64,000 nt of DNA from Algorimicrobium sediminis (GTDB taxonomy: Bacteria > Bacteroidota > Bacteroidia > Flavobacteriales > Flavobacteriaceae). Position 1 is the stretch's first letter; every line of letters begins with the position of its first letter. The notes under the pieces are model-generated. The model saw only the letters and a list, made by a program, of their open reading frames with translations, searched no databases and was not told where the DNA came from. The stretch covers positions 1 through 64,000 of the forward strand of contig NZ_JBHULS010000003.1 in assembly GCF_042684585.1 (NCBI RefSeq), written 5' to 3'. A program made the position numbers and the translations under genes. Shown in pieces: positions 34,094-42,876 of this stretch.

Positions 34094-34477
34094 TTACACA
34101 CGTCTTCTTTTTGGAGGACGACACCCGTTGTGAGGTAGTGGCGTAACATCTATAATTTCGGTTACTTCTATACCAGCATTATGAATAGAGCGGATGGCAG
34201 ATTCTCTACCGTTACCAGGTCCTTTAACATAAACCTTTACTTTTTTCAAACCAGCTTCAGAGGCTACTGCCGCTGCATCTTCGGCAGCTAATTGTGCTGC
34301 GTAAGGGGTGTTCTTTTTAGAACCACGGAAACCCATTTTCCCTGCTGACGACCATGAAATTACATCGCCTTTTTTGTTTGTAAGCGATACAATGATATTG
34401 TTAAATGAAGCGGTAATATGTGCCTCACCAATAGCATCGATAACTACTTTACGTTTTTTTGTACTTGACTTTGCCAT
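34094..34477 (-). CDS. rpsK: 30S ribosomal protein S11
   Basis: 127 residues. Lines the platform of the 30S subunit near the mRNA exit. Signature GPGNGRESAIRSIHNAGIEV and the basic end TPLPHNGCRPPKRRRV. It follows rpsM by 106 nt, a gap with two copies of an 11-bp sequence, and precedes the long rpsD leader. Confidence 0.99.
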   Translation of the reverse strand: MAKSSTKKRKVVIDAIGEAHITASFNNIIVSLTNKKGDVISWSSAGKMGFRGSKKNTPYAAQLAAEDAAAVASEAGLKKVKVYVKGPGNGRESAIRSIHNAGIEVTEIIDVTPLPHNGCRPPKRRRV

Positions 34478-34491
34478 ATGATTATAGTTTC

Positions 34492-34516
34492 TAGTTGTTA
34501 GATTTTAGTTGTTAGA
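34492..34516 (-). repeat. 11-bp direct repeat in the rpsM-rpsK gap
   Basis: TAGTTGTTAGA occurs at 34492-34502 and 34506-34516 (14-bp period), 15 nt before the rpsK ATG. The purpose is unclear; it could be a simple local duplication. Confidence 0.4.
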
Positions 34517-34583
34517 ATCCTAAACATTGCTATTTCAAACAGATTCATCTAACCGCTAAGCTCTAATGACTAATGTCTATTTA

Positions 34584-34958
34584 TTATTTAGTTGCCATTT
34601 TTTTGTTAGCAACCGTTTTTCTTCTACCTTTTCTTGTTCTCGAGTTGTTTTTAGTGCGCTGTCCGCGTAAAGGAAGGCCGGTTCTGTGACGAATACCTCT
34701 GTAACATCCAATATCCATTAATCGCTTAATGTTTAATTGAGTTTCAGAACGCAATTCGCCTTCAATAGTGTAAGATCCTACAGCCTCACGAATATTTCCT
34801 ATTTCGTCGTCTGTCCAATCTTGAACCTTTGTACTTTCTTCAACTTTAGCAGCTGCTAAAATTTCTTTTGCTCTACTTCTACCTATTCCATAGATATACG
34901 TAAGCGAGATAACACCTCTTTTGTTTTTTGGTATGTCTACACCTGCAATTCTTGCCAT
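34584..34958 (-). CDS. rpsM: 30S ribosomal protein S13
   Basis: 124 residues. Contacts the 50S subunit and P-site tRNA from the 30S head. N-terminal ARIAGVDIPKNKRGVISLTY and the basic C-terminal RGIRHRTGLPLRGQRTK with following Arg/Lys tail are diagnostic. It begins the alpha-operon segment, 2 nt after rpmJ. Confidence 0.99.
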   Translation of the reverse strand: MARIAGVDIPKNKRGVISLTYIYGIGRSRAKEILAAAKVEESTKVQDWTDDEIGNIREAVGSYTIEGELRSETQLNIKRLMDIGCYRGIRHRTGLPLRGQRTKNNSRTRKGRRKTVANKKMATK

Positions 34959-34960
34959 AA

Positions 34961-35077
34961 TTATCCTTGTCTTTGTTTGAATCTAGGATTCTTTTTGTTA
35001 ATGACGTAAAGTCTACCTTTTCTGCGGACGATTTTACAGTCTGCACTTCTCTTTTTAACTGATGCTCTTACTTTCAT
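34961..35077 (-). CDS. rpmJ: 50S ribosomal protein L36 (zinc-free form)
   Basis: 38 residues: MKVRASVKKRSADCKIVRRK then GRLYVINKKNPRFKQRQG. The canonical L36 zinc ligands (C-x2-C ... C ... H) are absent except for one Cys, so it is the zinc-independent form, in keeping with the zinc-free S14 in the same cluster. It lies between infA and rpsM, 2 nt before rpsM, the normal place. Too short for usual cut-offs. Confidence 0.98.
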   Translation of the reverse strand: MKVRASVKKRSADCKIVRRKGRLYVINKKNPRFKQRQG

Positions 35078-35133
35078 CTGTTCCTTTGTTATTAGTTTAA
35101 AACTGTTAAGATAAAGCCTTACGGTTAATATCT

Positions 35134-35349
35134 TTAGTATCTATAAGTTATTCGAGCCTTCGTTAAATCGTAAGGACTCATTTCCAATTTTACCTTATCG
35201 CCTGGCAACAACTTAATGTAATGCATACGCATTTTACCAGAGATATGGGCTGTCACAATGTGACCGTTTTCTAATTCAACACGAAACATGGCATTGGATA
35301 ATGCTTCAATGATTGTTCCGTCTTGTTCTATTGCTGCTTGTTTTGCCAT
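35134..35349 (-). CDS. infA: Translation initiation factor IF-1
   Basis: 71 residues, one S1-type OB-fold (IEALSNAMFRVELENGHIVT, then SGKMRMHYIKLLPGDKVKLE). Binds the 30S A site and assists IF-2 and IF-3. It follows secY by 8 nt and precedes rpmJ; no map (methionine aminopeptidase) gene lies between, as is usual in this phylum. Confidence 0.99.
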   Translation of the reverse strand: MAKQAAIEQDGTIIEALSNAMFRVELENGHIVTAHISGKMRMHYIKLLPGDKVKLEMSPYDLTKARITYRY

Positions 35350-35357
35350 GGTATAAT

Positions 35358-36704
35358 TTATTGAGCTACTGCTTTTCTATTTTTACCTGTCTTCATTAAG
35401 CCATCATAATGTCTGTTTAACAAGTATGAATTTACTTGCTGCATGGTATCAATGGCTACACCCACCATAATTAGTAAGGATGTACCACCAAAAAACAACG
35501 CCCAACCAGACTGCACACTCATTAATTTTACAATAATTGCTGGGAACACAGCTATTAATGCTAGAAATATAGAACCCGGTAAGGTTATTTGCGACATTAT
35601 TTTATCTAAATACTCCGATGTTTCCGTTCCTGGACGAATACCTGGAATAAAACCACCACTGCGCTTTAAGTCGTCTGCCATTTTGTTTGTTGGTACTGTA
35701 ATTGCCGTGTAAAAGTATGTAAATACAATAATTAACAAAGCAAACACCACGTTATACCAAAAACCAAAAATATCGGCAAAATTAGTTGCCATCCACTGGC
35801 CGGTTGCGGTGTCCTTTAAGAAGGAAGAACCCCCAATTAAACTTGGTACAAACATAATTGCCTGTGCAAAGATAATTGGCATTACCCCTGAAGCATTAAG
35901 CTTAAGTGGGATGTACTGTCTTGATCCGAACACATTTTTCTCGTAACCACCAGAGGCCGTTCGGCGTGCGTACTGCACTGCAATTTTTCGAACTCCCATA
36001 ACTAACATTACAGAAGCTAAAATAATAAGCAACCAGATAACTAATTCGAAAAGAATTAGCATAACACTATTTGATTCTAATCTAGAGGACGCATTCAACA
36101 AGAAGCTTTTAGGTAAAGTAGCAATGATACCCACCATAATTAATAGGGAAATACCGTTACCAATACCTTTGTCTGTAATTTTTTCACCAAGCCACATTGC
36201 AAAAATACAGCCCGTTACTAAAATAACAACAGAAGAAAAATAGAACAAACCACCTTGACCCAATAGGAATGCCGATTGCGGAATTCCTAAAGCCGGTAAA
36301 CTAGCTAAATAGCCTGGTGCCTGCACCAAACAAATAGCTATGGTTAACCAACGTGTAATTTGATTGATCTTTTTTTGCCCACTAGCGCCTTCTTTTTGAA
36401 GTTTCTGCAAATAAGGGATAGCAATACCCATTAATTGCACCACAATGGAGGCAGAAATGTAAGGCATGATACCTAATGCAAACACAGAGGCATTTGCAAA
36501 AGCACCTCCGGTAAACGCATTTAATAAGCCTAATAAACCGTCTTCGGTATTACCTTGTAAACCCTCTAATTGCGCCGCATCAATACCAGGTAATACCACC
36601 TGTGCACCAAAACGATAAACTAATAAAAGACCCAAGGTAACAATGATTCTGTTTCTTAACTCTTCTATGTTCCAAACATTTTTTAATGTCTCTATAAATT
36701 TCAT
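35358..36704 (-). CDS. secY: Protein translocase subunit SecY
   Basis: 448 residues with ten hydrophobic segments, the channel of the Sec translocon in the cytoplasmic membrane. N-terminal IEELRNRIIVTLGLLLVYRF, the GIGNGISLLIMVGI loop and late ETSEYLDKIMSQITLPGSIF are typical. It lies 14 nt after rplO, the standard spc-operon position, and precedes infA. Confidence 0.99.
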   Translation of the reverse strand: MKFIETLKNVWNIEELRNRIIVTLGLLLVYRFGAQVVLPGIDAAQLEGLQGNTEDGLLGLLNAFTGGAFANASVFALGIMPYISASIVVQLMGIAIPYLQKLQKEGASGQKKINQITRWLTIAICLVQAPGYLASLPALGIPQSAFLLGQGGLFYFSSVVILVTGCIFAMWLGEKITDKGIGNGISLLIMVGIIATLPKSFLLNASSRLESNSVMLILFELVIWLLIILASVMLVMGVRKIAVQYARRTASGGYEKNVFGSRQYIPLKLNASGVMPIIFAQAIMFVPSLIGGSSFLKDTATGQWMATNFADIFGFWYNVVFALLIIVFTYFYTAITVPTNKMADDLKRSGGFIPGIRPGTETSEYLDKIMSQITLPGSIFLALIAVFPAIIVKLMSVQSGWALFFGGTSLLIMVGVAIDTMQQVNSYLLNRHYDGLMKTGKNRKAVAQ

Positions 36705-36718
36705 GCGCTTAAATTAGA

Positions 36719-37171
36719 TTATAATGTTACTACTTCACCTCCTGCAGCTTCTATAGCAGCTTTTGCTGAAGCGGTAAATTTATGTGACGATACTTTTAAT
36801 TTTGCTTTTAGCTCACCGCGACCCATTATTTTTACTAAATCGTTTTTCTTAACAAGGCCCAACGTGTACATTGTTTCGAAATCTACGGTGTCATTAATTT
36901 TCTTCTCGTCTACTAACTTTTGCAGCGTATCAAGGTTTATACCCTTATATTCGATACGATTTATGTTTGTAAAGCCAAATTTAGGAACACGGCGTTGTAA
37001 TGGCATTTGGCCACCTTCAAAACCGATTTTCTTTGAATAACCAGAACGCGACTTGGCACCTTTGTGACCGCGTGTAGCAGTACCACCTTTACCAGAACCT
37101 TGCCCTCTACCTACTCGTTTTCCTTGACTTTTAACTGAACCCTCTGCAGGTTTTAAATTACTTAAATCCAT
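36719..37171 (-). CDS. rplO: 50S ribosomal protein L15
   Basis: 150 residues. Late-assembling 23S protein with the glycine-rich basic N-terminus GRGQGSGKGGTATRGHKGAK and the EGGQMPLQRRVPKFGF block. It follows rpmD by 12 nt. Confidence 0.99.
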   Translation of the reverse strand: MDLSNLKPAEGSVKSQGKRVGRGQGSGKGGTATRGHKGAKSRSGYSKKIGFEGGQMPLQRRVPKFGFTNINRIEYKGINLDTLQKLVDEKKINDTVDFETMYTLGLVKKNDLVKIMGRGELKAKLKVSSHKFTASAKAAIEAAGGEVVTL

Positions 37172-37183
37172 TTTTCAGTATTA

Positions 37184-37366
37184 TTATTTTGTTTCTTCAA
37201 CAGAAACTAAATGTGAAACTTTAGCAACCATACCAAGGATATTTGGTGAGGCATCGTGCTCTACAACTTGACCAATTCTTTTAAGACCTAAAGCTTCTAA
37301 TGTTCTTTTTTGTCTTAATGTACGATTGATTGCGCTTTTAACTTTTGTTACTTTTATCTTTGCCAT
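37184..37366 (-). CDS. rpmD: 50S ribosomal protein L30
   Basis: 60 residues from ATG 37366 (MAKIKVTKVKSAINRTLRQK), which is the family's usual start and length; the longer in-frame ATG at 37417 lies inside rpsE and is not needed. The gap to rpsE is 4 nt, in the order rpsE-rpmD-rplO. Confidence 0.98.
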   Translation of the reverse strand: MAKIKVTKVKSAINRTLRQKRTLEALGLKRIGQVVEHDASPNILGMVAKVSHLVSVEETK

Positions 37367-37370
37367 CGTT

Positions 37371-37895
37371 TTATCCTTTAAATACTTTTTCAAGAGAAAT
37401 ACCTCTATCACGAGCAATTGTTTTAGCGTCTCTTAATTGTAATAAAGCATCGAAAGTTGCTTTTACAACGTTGTGTGGGTTAGATGAACCTTGAGATTTA
37501 GATAATACATCATGAACACCAACAGCCTCCAATACCGTTCTAACTGCACCACCGGCAATTACTCCAGTACCAGGAGCTGCAGGAATAATGTTTACTCTTG
37601 CTCCACCATACTTACCTTTTTGTTCGTGTGGTAACGTACCTTTAACTATTGGAATACGTACTAAATTCTTTTTAGCATCTTCAATAGCTTTGGCAATTGC
37701 ACTGGCCACATCTTTAGATTTTCCTAAACCATGACCTACAACACCAGCTTCATCGCCAACAACTACTATTGCCGAAAAACCGAATGCTCTACCACCTTTT
37801 GTTACTTTCGTAACCCTTTGTACTCCTACCAAACGATCTTTTAAATCTAAACCACTTGGTTTTACTAGCTCTGCGCTTTTGTATTTTTGATACAT
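37371..37895 (-). CDS. rpsE: 30S ribosomal protein S5
   Basis: 174 residues. The double-stranded RNA-binding-like N-terminal domain carries VTKGGRAFGFSAIVVVGDEA and the C-terminal domain AAPGTGVIAGGAVRTVLEAV. S5 helps decoding fidelity. It lies 6 nt after rplR. Confidence 0.99.
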   Translation of the reverse strand: MYQKYKSAELVKPSGLDLKDRLVGVQRVTKVTKGGRAFGFSAIVVVGDEAGVVGHGLGKSKDVASAIAKAIEDAKKNLVRIPIVKGTLPHEQKGKYGGARVNIIPAAPGTGVIAGGAVRTVLEAVGVHDVLSKSQGSSNPHNVVKATFDALLQLRDAKTIARDRGISLEKVFKG

Positions 37896-37901
37896 AATTT
37901 C

Positions 37902-38258
37902 TTAAAATTTAAGTCCTGCTTCTCTAGCACCTTCTGCTAACGATTTTACTCTTCCGTGATATAAGTAACCACCTCTATCAAATGAAATAGTTTCAATACC
38001 TGCCTTAAGGGCTTTTTCAGCAACAGATTTTCCTACTAACGCAGCAATCTCTGACTTTGTACCTTTTGCAGAACTAATGTCTTTGTCTCTTGAAGATGCT
38101 GCACTTAAGGTTTTACCTGTAACATCATCTACAATTTGTGCATAAATTTCTTTATTGCTTCTAAAAACAGATAACCTTGGGCGTGCTTCCGTACCGGAAA
38201 CTACCTTACGTACTCTGCTTTTTATTCTTAATCGTCTTTCGTTCTTTGTTAATGCCAT
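37902..38258 (-). CDS. rplR: 50S ribosomal protein L18
   Basis: 118 residues. 5S rRNA-binding protein, with RPRLSVFRSNKEIYAQIVDD and the ending FDRGGYLYHGRVKSLAEGAR. It follows rplF by 10 nt. Confidence 0.99.
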   Translation of the reverse strand: MALTKNERRLRIKSRVRKVVSGTEARPRLSVFRSNKEIYAQIVDDVTGKTLSAASSRDKDISSAKGTKSEIAALVGKSVAEKALKAGIETISFDRGGYLYHGRVKSLAEGAREAGLKF

Positions 38259-38268
38259 AACTTACTTA

Positions 38269-38811
38269 TTAAGCTGATTTACCTGCTTTTCTTCTTAATT
38301 CCTCACCAACAAACTTCACACCTTTACCTTTGTAAGGCTCTGGTGGTCTGAAACCACGGATTTTAGCCGCAATTTGACCTACCAATTGCTTATCATGAGA
38401 GGTTAGTTTAATAATTGGATTTTTTCCTTTGTCTGATACTGTTTCAACTGTAACTTCTGGTGCTACGTCGATAACAATATTATGAGAAAAACCTAAAGCA
38501 ATGTCCAGTCTTTGACCTTGGTGACTTGCTCTGTATCCAACACCAACTAACTCTAAACTTTTAGTCCAGCCTTTAGAAACGCCTTCAATCATGTTATTGA
38601 TTAGCGATCTGTATAAACCGTGTTTGGCTTTCTCTTCTTTCTTTTCTGAAGAACGTTCAACTATAACATTTCCTTCTTCAACCTTTACGGAAACTGCAGA
38701 AAACTCCTGTGTTAATTCACCTAATTTTCCTTTTACTGTAACCACGTTATCGTTGACTTCAACTGTAACACCTGCCGGAATTACTACTGGGTTATTACCT
38801 ATTCTTGACAT
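38269..38811 (-). CDS. rplF: 50S ribosomal protein L6
   Basis: 180 residues. Two L6 domains (SRIGNNPVVIPAGVTVEVND; then VGVGYRASHQGQRLDIALGF) and the C-terminal signature RPPEPYKGKGVKFVGEELRR. Binds near the sarcin-ricin loop. It lies 19 nt after rpsH. Confidence 0.99.
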   Translation of the reverse strand: MSRIGNNPVVIPAGVTVEVNDNVVTVKGKLGELTQEFSAVSVKVEEGNVIVERSSEKKEEKAKHGLYRSLINNMIEGVSKGWTKSLELVGVGYRASHQGQRLDIALGFSHNIVIDVAPEVTVETVSDKGKNPIIKLTSHDKQLVGQIAAKIRGFRPPEPYKGKGVKFVGEELRRKAGKSA

Positions 38812-38830
38812 GTTTTATAGTCTTTTTTAA

Positions 38831-39229
38831 TTAGTAAACGTAACAAAGTACTTCGCCTCCAACATTTTCTCTTTGAGCTTGCTTGCCAGTCATTACGCCA
38901 TGAGACGTAGACACGATAGCAATACCAAGACCATTAAGAATTCTAGGAAGTTCTTTAGAACTTGCGTACTTACGTAAACCTGGTTTACTTATTCTTTGAA
39001 TTTTCTTAATTACAGGCTCTTTTGTTTCCTTGTTGTACTTAAGGGCTATTTTAATAGTACCCTGTACAGCAGTGTCTTCAAACTTGTAACTTAAAATATA
39101 TCCTTGATCGAATAATATTTTAGTAATTTCCTTTTTTAGTTTAGAGGCAGGAATTTCAACCACTCGGTGATTGGCGCTTACTGCGTTTCTAATACGTGTT
39201 AAATAATCCGCTATTGGATCTGTAGTCAT
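38831..39229 (-). CDS. rpsH: 30S ribosomal protein S8
   Basis: 132 residues. Primary 16S-binding protein of the platform, with TDPIADYLTRIRNAVSANHR and the diagnostic STSHGVMTGKQAQRENVGGE. In E. coli S8 represses the spc operon. The 68-nt gap after rpsN is one of the larger ones in this part and contains no obvious hairpin. Confidence 0.99.
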   Translation of the reverse strand: MTTDPIADYLTRIRNAVSANHRVVEIPASKLKKEITKILFDQGYILSYKFEDTAVQGTIKIALKYNKETKEPVIKKIQRISKPGLRKYASSKELPRILNGLGIAIVSTSHGVMTGKQAQRENVGGEVLCYVY

Positions 39230-39297
39230 AATTATAAAATTTCGGTAACGGTTTTTAACAGGCTATAACCTATTAAACCTTCTACCAGTTAATGTTT

Positions 39298-39567
39298 TTA
39301 CCAACTTGCTTTTCTAACGCCTGGTATTAAACCTTGGTTAGCCATTTCTCTAAACATTACACGAGAAATTCCAAATGTTCTCATATAACCTTTAGGCCTT
39401 CCCGTTAGCTTGCAACGGTTGTGCTGACGAACGGGCGATGCGTTTTTTGGTAACTTTTGCAATGCTTCATAATCGCCAGCTTCTTTTAAAGCTTTACGTT
39501 TTTCTGCATATTTTGCCACCATTTTCGCTCTTTTGCGCTCGCGGGCTTTCATTGATTCTTTAGCCAT
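39298..39567 (-). CDS. rpsN: 30S ribosomal protein S14 (zinc-free form)
   Basis: 89 residues, ending LIPGVRKASW. The long form lacks the CxxC...CxxC zinc ribbon of the short S14. The LTGRPKGYMRTFGISRVMFR segment is diagnostic. It follows rplE by 3 nt. Confidence 0.99.
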   Translation of the reverse strand: MAKESMKARERKRAKMVAKYAEKRKALKEAGDYEALQKLPKNASPVRQHNRCKLTGRPKGYMRTFGISRVMFREMANQGLIPGVRKASW

Positions 39568-39570
39568 ATC

Positions 39571-40122
39571 TTAATTTTTTTGAAAAGGTAAACCTAGTTC
39601 CGTTAGTAGTGATTTTGCTTCTTTATCCGTTTCGGCGTTGGTTACAAATGTAATATCCATACCAGAGATTTTGTTTACCTTATCGATATCAATTTCTGGG
39701 AAGATAATTTGTTCTGTAATTCCTAAATTGTAGTTTCCACGACCGTCAAATCCTGAAGCCTTAATACCGCTAAAATCTCTTACACGTGGTAACGCGGAAG
39801 TTATTAAACGATCTAAAAACTCATACATTTTTTCGCCACGTAAAGTTACTTTTGCTCCAATTGGCATGCCTTTACGTAATTTAAACGAAGCCACATCCTT
39901 TTTGGAAATAGTAGCTATTGCGCGTTGACCCGTAATTGTTGTTAACTCATCCACGGCGTGGTCTATTAACTTCTTATCGGCAACAGCGGCACCAACTCCT
40001 TTAGATACTACGATCTTTTGAAGTTTTGGTACTTGCATTACGTTCTTATAACCAAATTCGTCTTTAAGAGCAGCAATTACTCTGCTTTTGTACTCTTCTT
40101 TAAGTCTCGGTGTATATCCCAT
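39571..40122 (-). CDS. rplE: 50S ribosomal protein L5
   Basis: 183 residues. 5S rRNA-binding protein of the central protuberance. Segments VPKLQKIVVSKGVGAAVADK and FDGRGNYNLGITEQIIFPEI are typical. It lies 2 nt after rplX. Confidence 0.99.
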   Translation of the reverse strand: MGYTPRLKEEYKSRVIAALKDEFGYKNVMQVPKLQKIVVSKGVGAAVADKKLIDHAVDELTTITGQRAIATISKKDVASFKLRKGMPIGAKVTLRGEKMYEFLDRLITSALPRVRDFSGIKASGFDGRGNYNLGITEQIIFPEIDIDKVNKISGMDITFVTNAETDKEAKSLLTELGLPFQKN

Positions 40123-40124
40123 AA

Positions 40125-40436
40125 CTATATTACTTCATTTGATTTTTTAGAAAATCTCACTTTTTTGTCGCCTTCCATACGGTATCCAACACGCGTTGTT
40201 TCGCCTTTCGCGGTTAACAACGACAGGTTAGATATGTGAATTGCGGCTTCTTTTTCAACGATTCCGCCTTGAGGGCTTTGTGCACTTGGTTTCATGTGTT
40301 TTTTAACCATGTTAACACCCTCAACAATCGCCTTGTTCTTATCTTTTAATACCTGTAATACCTTACCTTCCGATCCTTTATGATCGCCAGCAATAACTTT
40401 TACGGTATCTCCTGATTTTATTTTAAGCTTTGTCAT
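40125..40436 (-). CDS. rplX: 50S ribosomal protein L24
   Basis: 103 residues. Assembly initiator with a KOW motif near the N-terminus (SGDTVKVIAGDHKGSEGKVL) and VNMVKKHMKPSAQSPQGGIV. It follows rplN by 13 nt. Confidence 0.99.
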   Translation of the reverse strand: MTKLKIKSGDTVKVIAGDHKGSEGKVLQVLKDKNKAIVEGVNMVKKHMKPSAQSPQGGIVEKEAAIHISNLSLLTAKGETTRVGYRMEGDKKVRFSKKSNEVI

Positions 40437-40449
40437 TTTTATTTAGTCA

Positions 40450-40818
40450 TTAAAGCACTTCAGGTGCCAATGATACAATTTTCATGAATTGTTTATCACG
40501 AAGTTCTCTAGCAACCGGACCAAACACACGTGTACCTTTCATTTCGCCTGTTGGGTTTAATAAAACGCATGCGTTATCGTCGAAACGAATATAAGATCCG
40601 TCTGGTCTTCTTACTTCTTTTTTAGTTCTTACAACCACAGCAGTAGAAACAGCACCTTTTTTAATGCTACCGTTTGGTGTAGCATCTTTTACAGATACCA
40701 CAATTTTATCGCCTACCGAAGCGTAACGTCTTTTAGTACCACCTAGCACACGGATAGTTAAAACTTCCTTGGCTCCGGTGTTATCTGCTACTTTTAATCT
40801 TGATTCAGTTTGTAACAT
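40450..40818 (-). CDS. rplN: 50S ribosomal protein L14
   Basis: 122 residues. Bridges to the 30S subunit. Signature segments ESRLKVADNTGAKEVLTIRV and GTRVFGPVARELRDKQFMKI. It lies 2 nt after rpsQ. Confidence 0.99.
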   Translation of the reverse strand: MLQTESRLKVADNTGAKEVLTIRVLGGTKRRYASVGDKIVVSVKDATPNGSIKKGAVSTAVVVRTKKEVRRPDGSYIRFDDNACVLLNPTGEMKGTRVFGPVARELRDKQFMKIVSLAPEVL

Positions 40819-40820
40819 AA

Positions 40821-41078
40821 TTACTTAGCTCTTTCTATTATTTCAACTAATCTCCAACATTTAGATTTACTCATAGGTCTTGTTTCCATGATCCTTACAG
40901 TATCTCCAACGTTACAATCGTTTGTTTCGTCGTGTGCCACATATTTCTTTGTTTTCAACACGAACTTTCCATACATAGGGTGCTTTACTTTCTTAACTTC
41001 AGAAACTACAATAGATTTCTGCATTTTATTACTAGTAACAATTCCTATACGTTCTTTTCTTAAATTTCTTGTTTCCAT
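40821..41078 (-). CDS. rpsQ: 30S ribosomal protein S17
   Basis: 85 residues. OB-fold protein that binds 16S helix 11, with RKERIGIVTSNKMQKSIVVS and the RIMETRPMSKSKCWRLVEI ending. It lies 12 nt after rpmC. Confidence 0.99.
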   Translation of the reverse strand: METRNLRKERIGIVTSNKMQKSIVVSEVKKVKHPMYGKFVLKTKKYVAHDETNDCNVGDTVRIMETRPMSKSKCWRLVEIIERAK

Positions 41079-41090
41079 CTTTCTGCAGAA

Positions 41091-41282
41091 TTATTGTAAT
41101 TCTCTTTTTGTTAATTCTGTTGCAATTCTAGCTACTGTCCGTCTAGTTGAACGCAACTGAATTGGATTTTCTAGAGGCGAAATTGCATGAGTTAATTTCA
41201 TTTCTGAATAACTCTTTCTTGTCTCGCTAAGTTTCTCTTGTAACTCAGCTACAGATAATTCTTTAATTTCTGATTGTTTCAT
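41091..41282 (-). CDS. rpmC: 50S ribosomal protein L29
   Basis: 63 residues from ATG 41282 (MKQSEIKELSVAELQEKLSE). A longer frame from 41318 adds 12 residues that belong to sequence overlapping the 3' end of rplP and do not resemble L29. The coiled-coil pattern and RRTVARIATELTKREL ending are typical. Located at the tunnel exit. Confidence 0.98.
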   Translation of the reverse strand: MKQSEIKELSVAELQEKLSETRKSYSEMKLTHAISPLENPIQLRSTRRTVARIATELTKRELQ

Positions 41283-41295
41283 AGTATCAAATAAA

Positions 41296-41715
41296 TTATG
41301 CTTCGTAATCTCTAGCAATTATAAATTTTGTTTTAACTGGCAATTTCTGTGCTGCCAATCGTAATGCTTCTTTTGCAACATCTAAAGGGACACCACCTAC
41401 TTCAAAAAGTACGCGACCTGGTTTTACAACAGCTACCCAATACTCTACAGAACCTTTACCTTTACCCATACGTACTTCTAGAGGTTTTTTAGTAATTGGC
41501 TTGTCTGGAAATATTTTAATCCAGATAGACCCTTCCCTCTTCATAAAACGGGTTGCGGCAATACGCGCTGCTTCTATTTGACGTGCTGTAACAAAGCTTG
41601 TGTCTAATGATTTTATACCAAAGGTACCGCTAGATAATAAATGCCCTCTTCCGGCATTGCCTTTCATGCGACCTTTTTGTTGCTTTCGAAATTTTGTTCT
41701 TTTAGGCTGTAACAT
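41296..41715 (-). CDS. rplP: 50S ribosomal protein L16
   Basis: 139 residues. Needed for the peptidyl-transferase centre and A-site tRNA. Segments RTKFRKQQKGRMKGNAGRGH and RMGKGKGSVEYWVAVVKPGR are diagnostic. It lies 20 nt after rpsC. Confidence 0.99.
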   Translation of the reverse strand: MLQPKRTKFRKQQKGRMKGNAGRGHLLSSGTFGIKSLDTSFVTARQIEAARIAATRFMKREGSIWIKIFPDKPITKKPLEVRMGKGKGSVEYWVAVVKPGRVLFEVGGVPLDVAKEALRLAAQKLPVKTKFIIARDYEA

Positions 41716-41735
41716 GCTTTCTTTTCTTTAAAAAA

Positions 41736-42455
41736 TTACTTTCTACGACGTGGTTTACTATCTCTGTTTCCGCCACGTCCACCTTTTCCTTGCTTTTTAG
41801 ATAAACCAACAAGCGGAGAAAGCTCTCTTTTACCATATACTTCACCTTTCATGATCCATACTTTAACACCCAATCTACCGTAGGTAGTGTGTGCCTCAAC
41901 TAAAGCGTAATCAATATCGGCTCTGAAGGTTGATAATGGAATACGTCCTTCTTTGTAGTGTTCGCTACGTGCCATTTCAGCACCGTTTAAACGACCACTA
42001 ATTTGAATTTTTATTCCTTCTGCATTCATTCTCATGGTAGCAGCTATAGCCATTTTTATAGCACGTCTGTAAGAAATACGGTTTTCAATTTGACGGGCTA
42101 CACTAGTTGCTACTAAAAATGCATCTAGTTCAGGTCTTTTAATTTCAAAAATATTGATCTGAACTTCTTTACCTGTAATTTTTTTAAGCTCTTCTTTTAA
42201 CTTGTCTACCTCTTGGCCGCCTTTACCAATAATGATACCAGGGCGTGCTGTTGTGATAGTAACGGTTACAAGTTTAAGTGTGCGCTCAATAATTACACGC
42301 GATACACTAGCTTTTGATAGACGTACATGAACGTACTTTCTGATCTTATCGTCTTCGGCAAGTTTGTCGCCATAATCGTTTCCTCCGTACCAGTTAGATT
42401 CCCATCCTCTGATAATTCCTAAGCGATTTCCGATTGGATTTGTTTTTTGTCCCAT
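41736..42455 (-). CDS. rpsC: 30S ribosomal protein S3
   Basis: 239 residues. The KH type 2 domain carries TTARPGIIIGKGGQEVDKLK, and the C-terminal domain ISGRLNGAEMARSEHYKEGR and TYGRLGVKVWIMKGEVYGK. It ends with a basic Gly-rich tail. Lines the mRNA entry. It is 7 nt after rplV. Confidence 0.99.
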   Translation of the reverse strand: MGQKTNPIGNRLGIIRGWESNWYGGNDYGDKLAEDDKIRKYVHVRLSKASVSRVIIERTLKLVTVTITTARPGIIIGKGGQEVDKLKEELKKITGKEVQINIFEIKRPELDAFLVATSVARQIENRISYRRAIKMAIAATMRMNAEGIKIQISGRLNGAEMARSEHYKEGRIPLSTFRADIDYALVEAHTTYGRLGVKVWIMKGEVYGKRELSPLVGLSKKQGKGGRGGNRDSKPRRRK

Positions 42456-42462
42456 ATCTATT

Positions 42463-42870
42463 TTAAGCTTGTGTGTTATTGTTAGCTCCTACCACTATGG
42501 TTACATGGTTTGAGCGTTTTCTAATTCTGTGTGCACGACCTTGTGGTGCTGGACGCAATCTTTTTAACATTGAACCACCATCTACACGGATCTCCTTAAC
42601 AAATAATTCAGCATCCTCTATGCTTGCATCCTCGTTTTTTGCTTGCCAGTTGGCAATAGCAGATAGTAACAAGGTCTCTAAACGACCAGATGCTTCTTTT
42701 TGGCTAAATTTTAAAATATTAAGTGCTTTTTCTACGCGTTCGCCTCTTACTAAATCGGCTACTAAACGCATTTTTCTCGGTGATGTAGGACAGTTATTAA
42801 GTTTTGCAAAAGCGATATCCTTTTTTGCTTCCTTAATAGCGTCTGCCATTTGTTTTTTACGACTTCCCAT
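42463..42870 (-). CDS. rplV: 50S ribosomal protein L22
   Basis: 135 residues. Its beta-hairpin lines the nascent-peptide tunnel. Recognisable by CPTSPRKMRLVADLVRGERV and the loop RPAPQGRAHRIRKRSNHVTI. A 16-residue N-terminal extension (MGSRKKQMADAIKEAK) precedes the usual start. It lies 6 nt after rpsS. Confidence 0.98.
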   Translation of the reverse strand: MGSRKKQMADAIKEAKKDIAFAKLNNCPTSPRKMRLVADLVRGERVEKALNILKFSQKEASGRLETLLLSAIANWQAKNEDASIEDAELFVKEIRVDGGSMLKRLRPAPQGRAHRIRKRSNHVTIVVGANNNTQA

Positions 42871-42876
42871 AGCTTA

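Noticed and set aside
34961..35077. Degenerate rpmJ because zinc ligands are missing
   Set aside because: The rest of L36 is intact and zinc-free L36 is usual in Bacteroidota.
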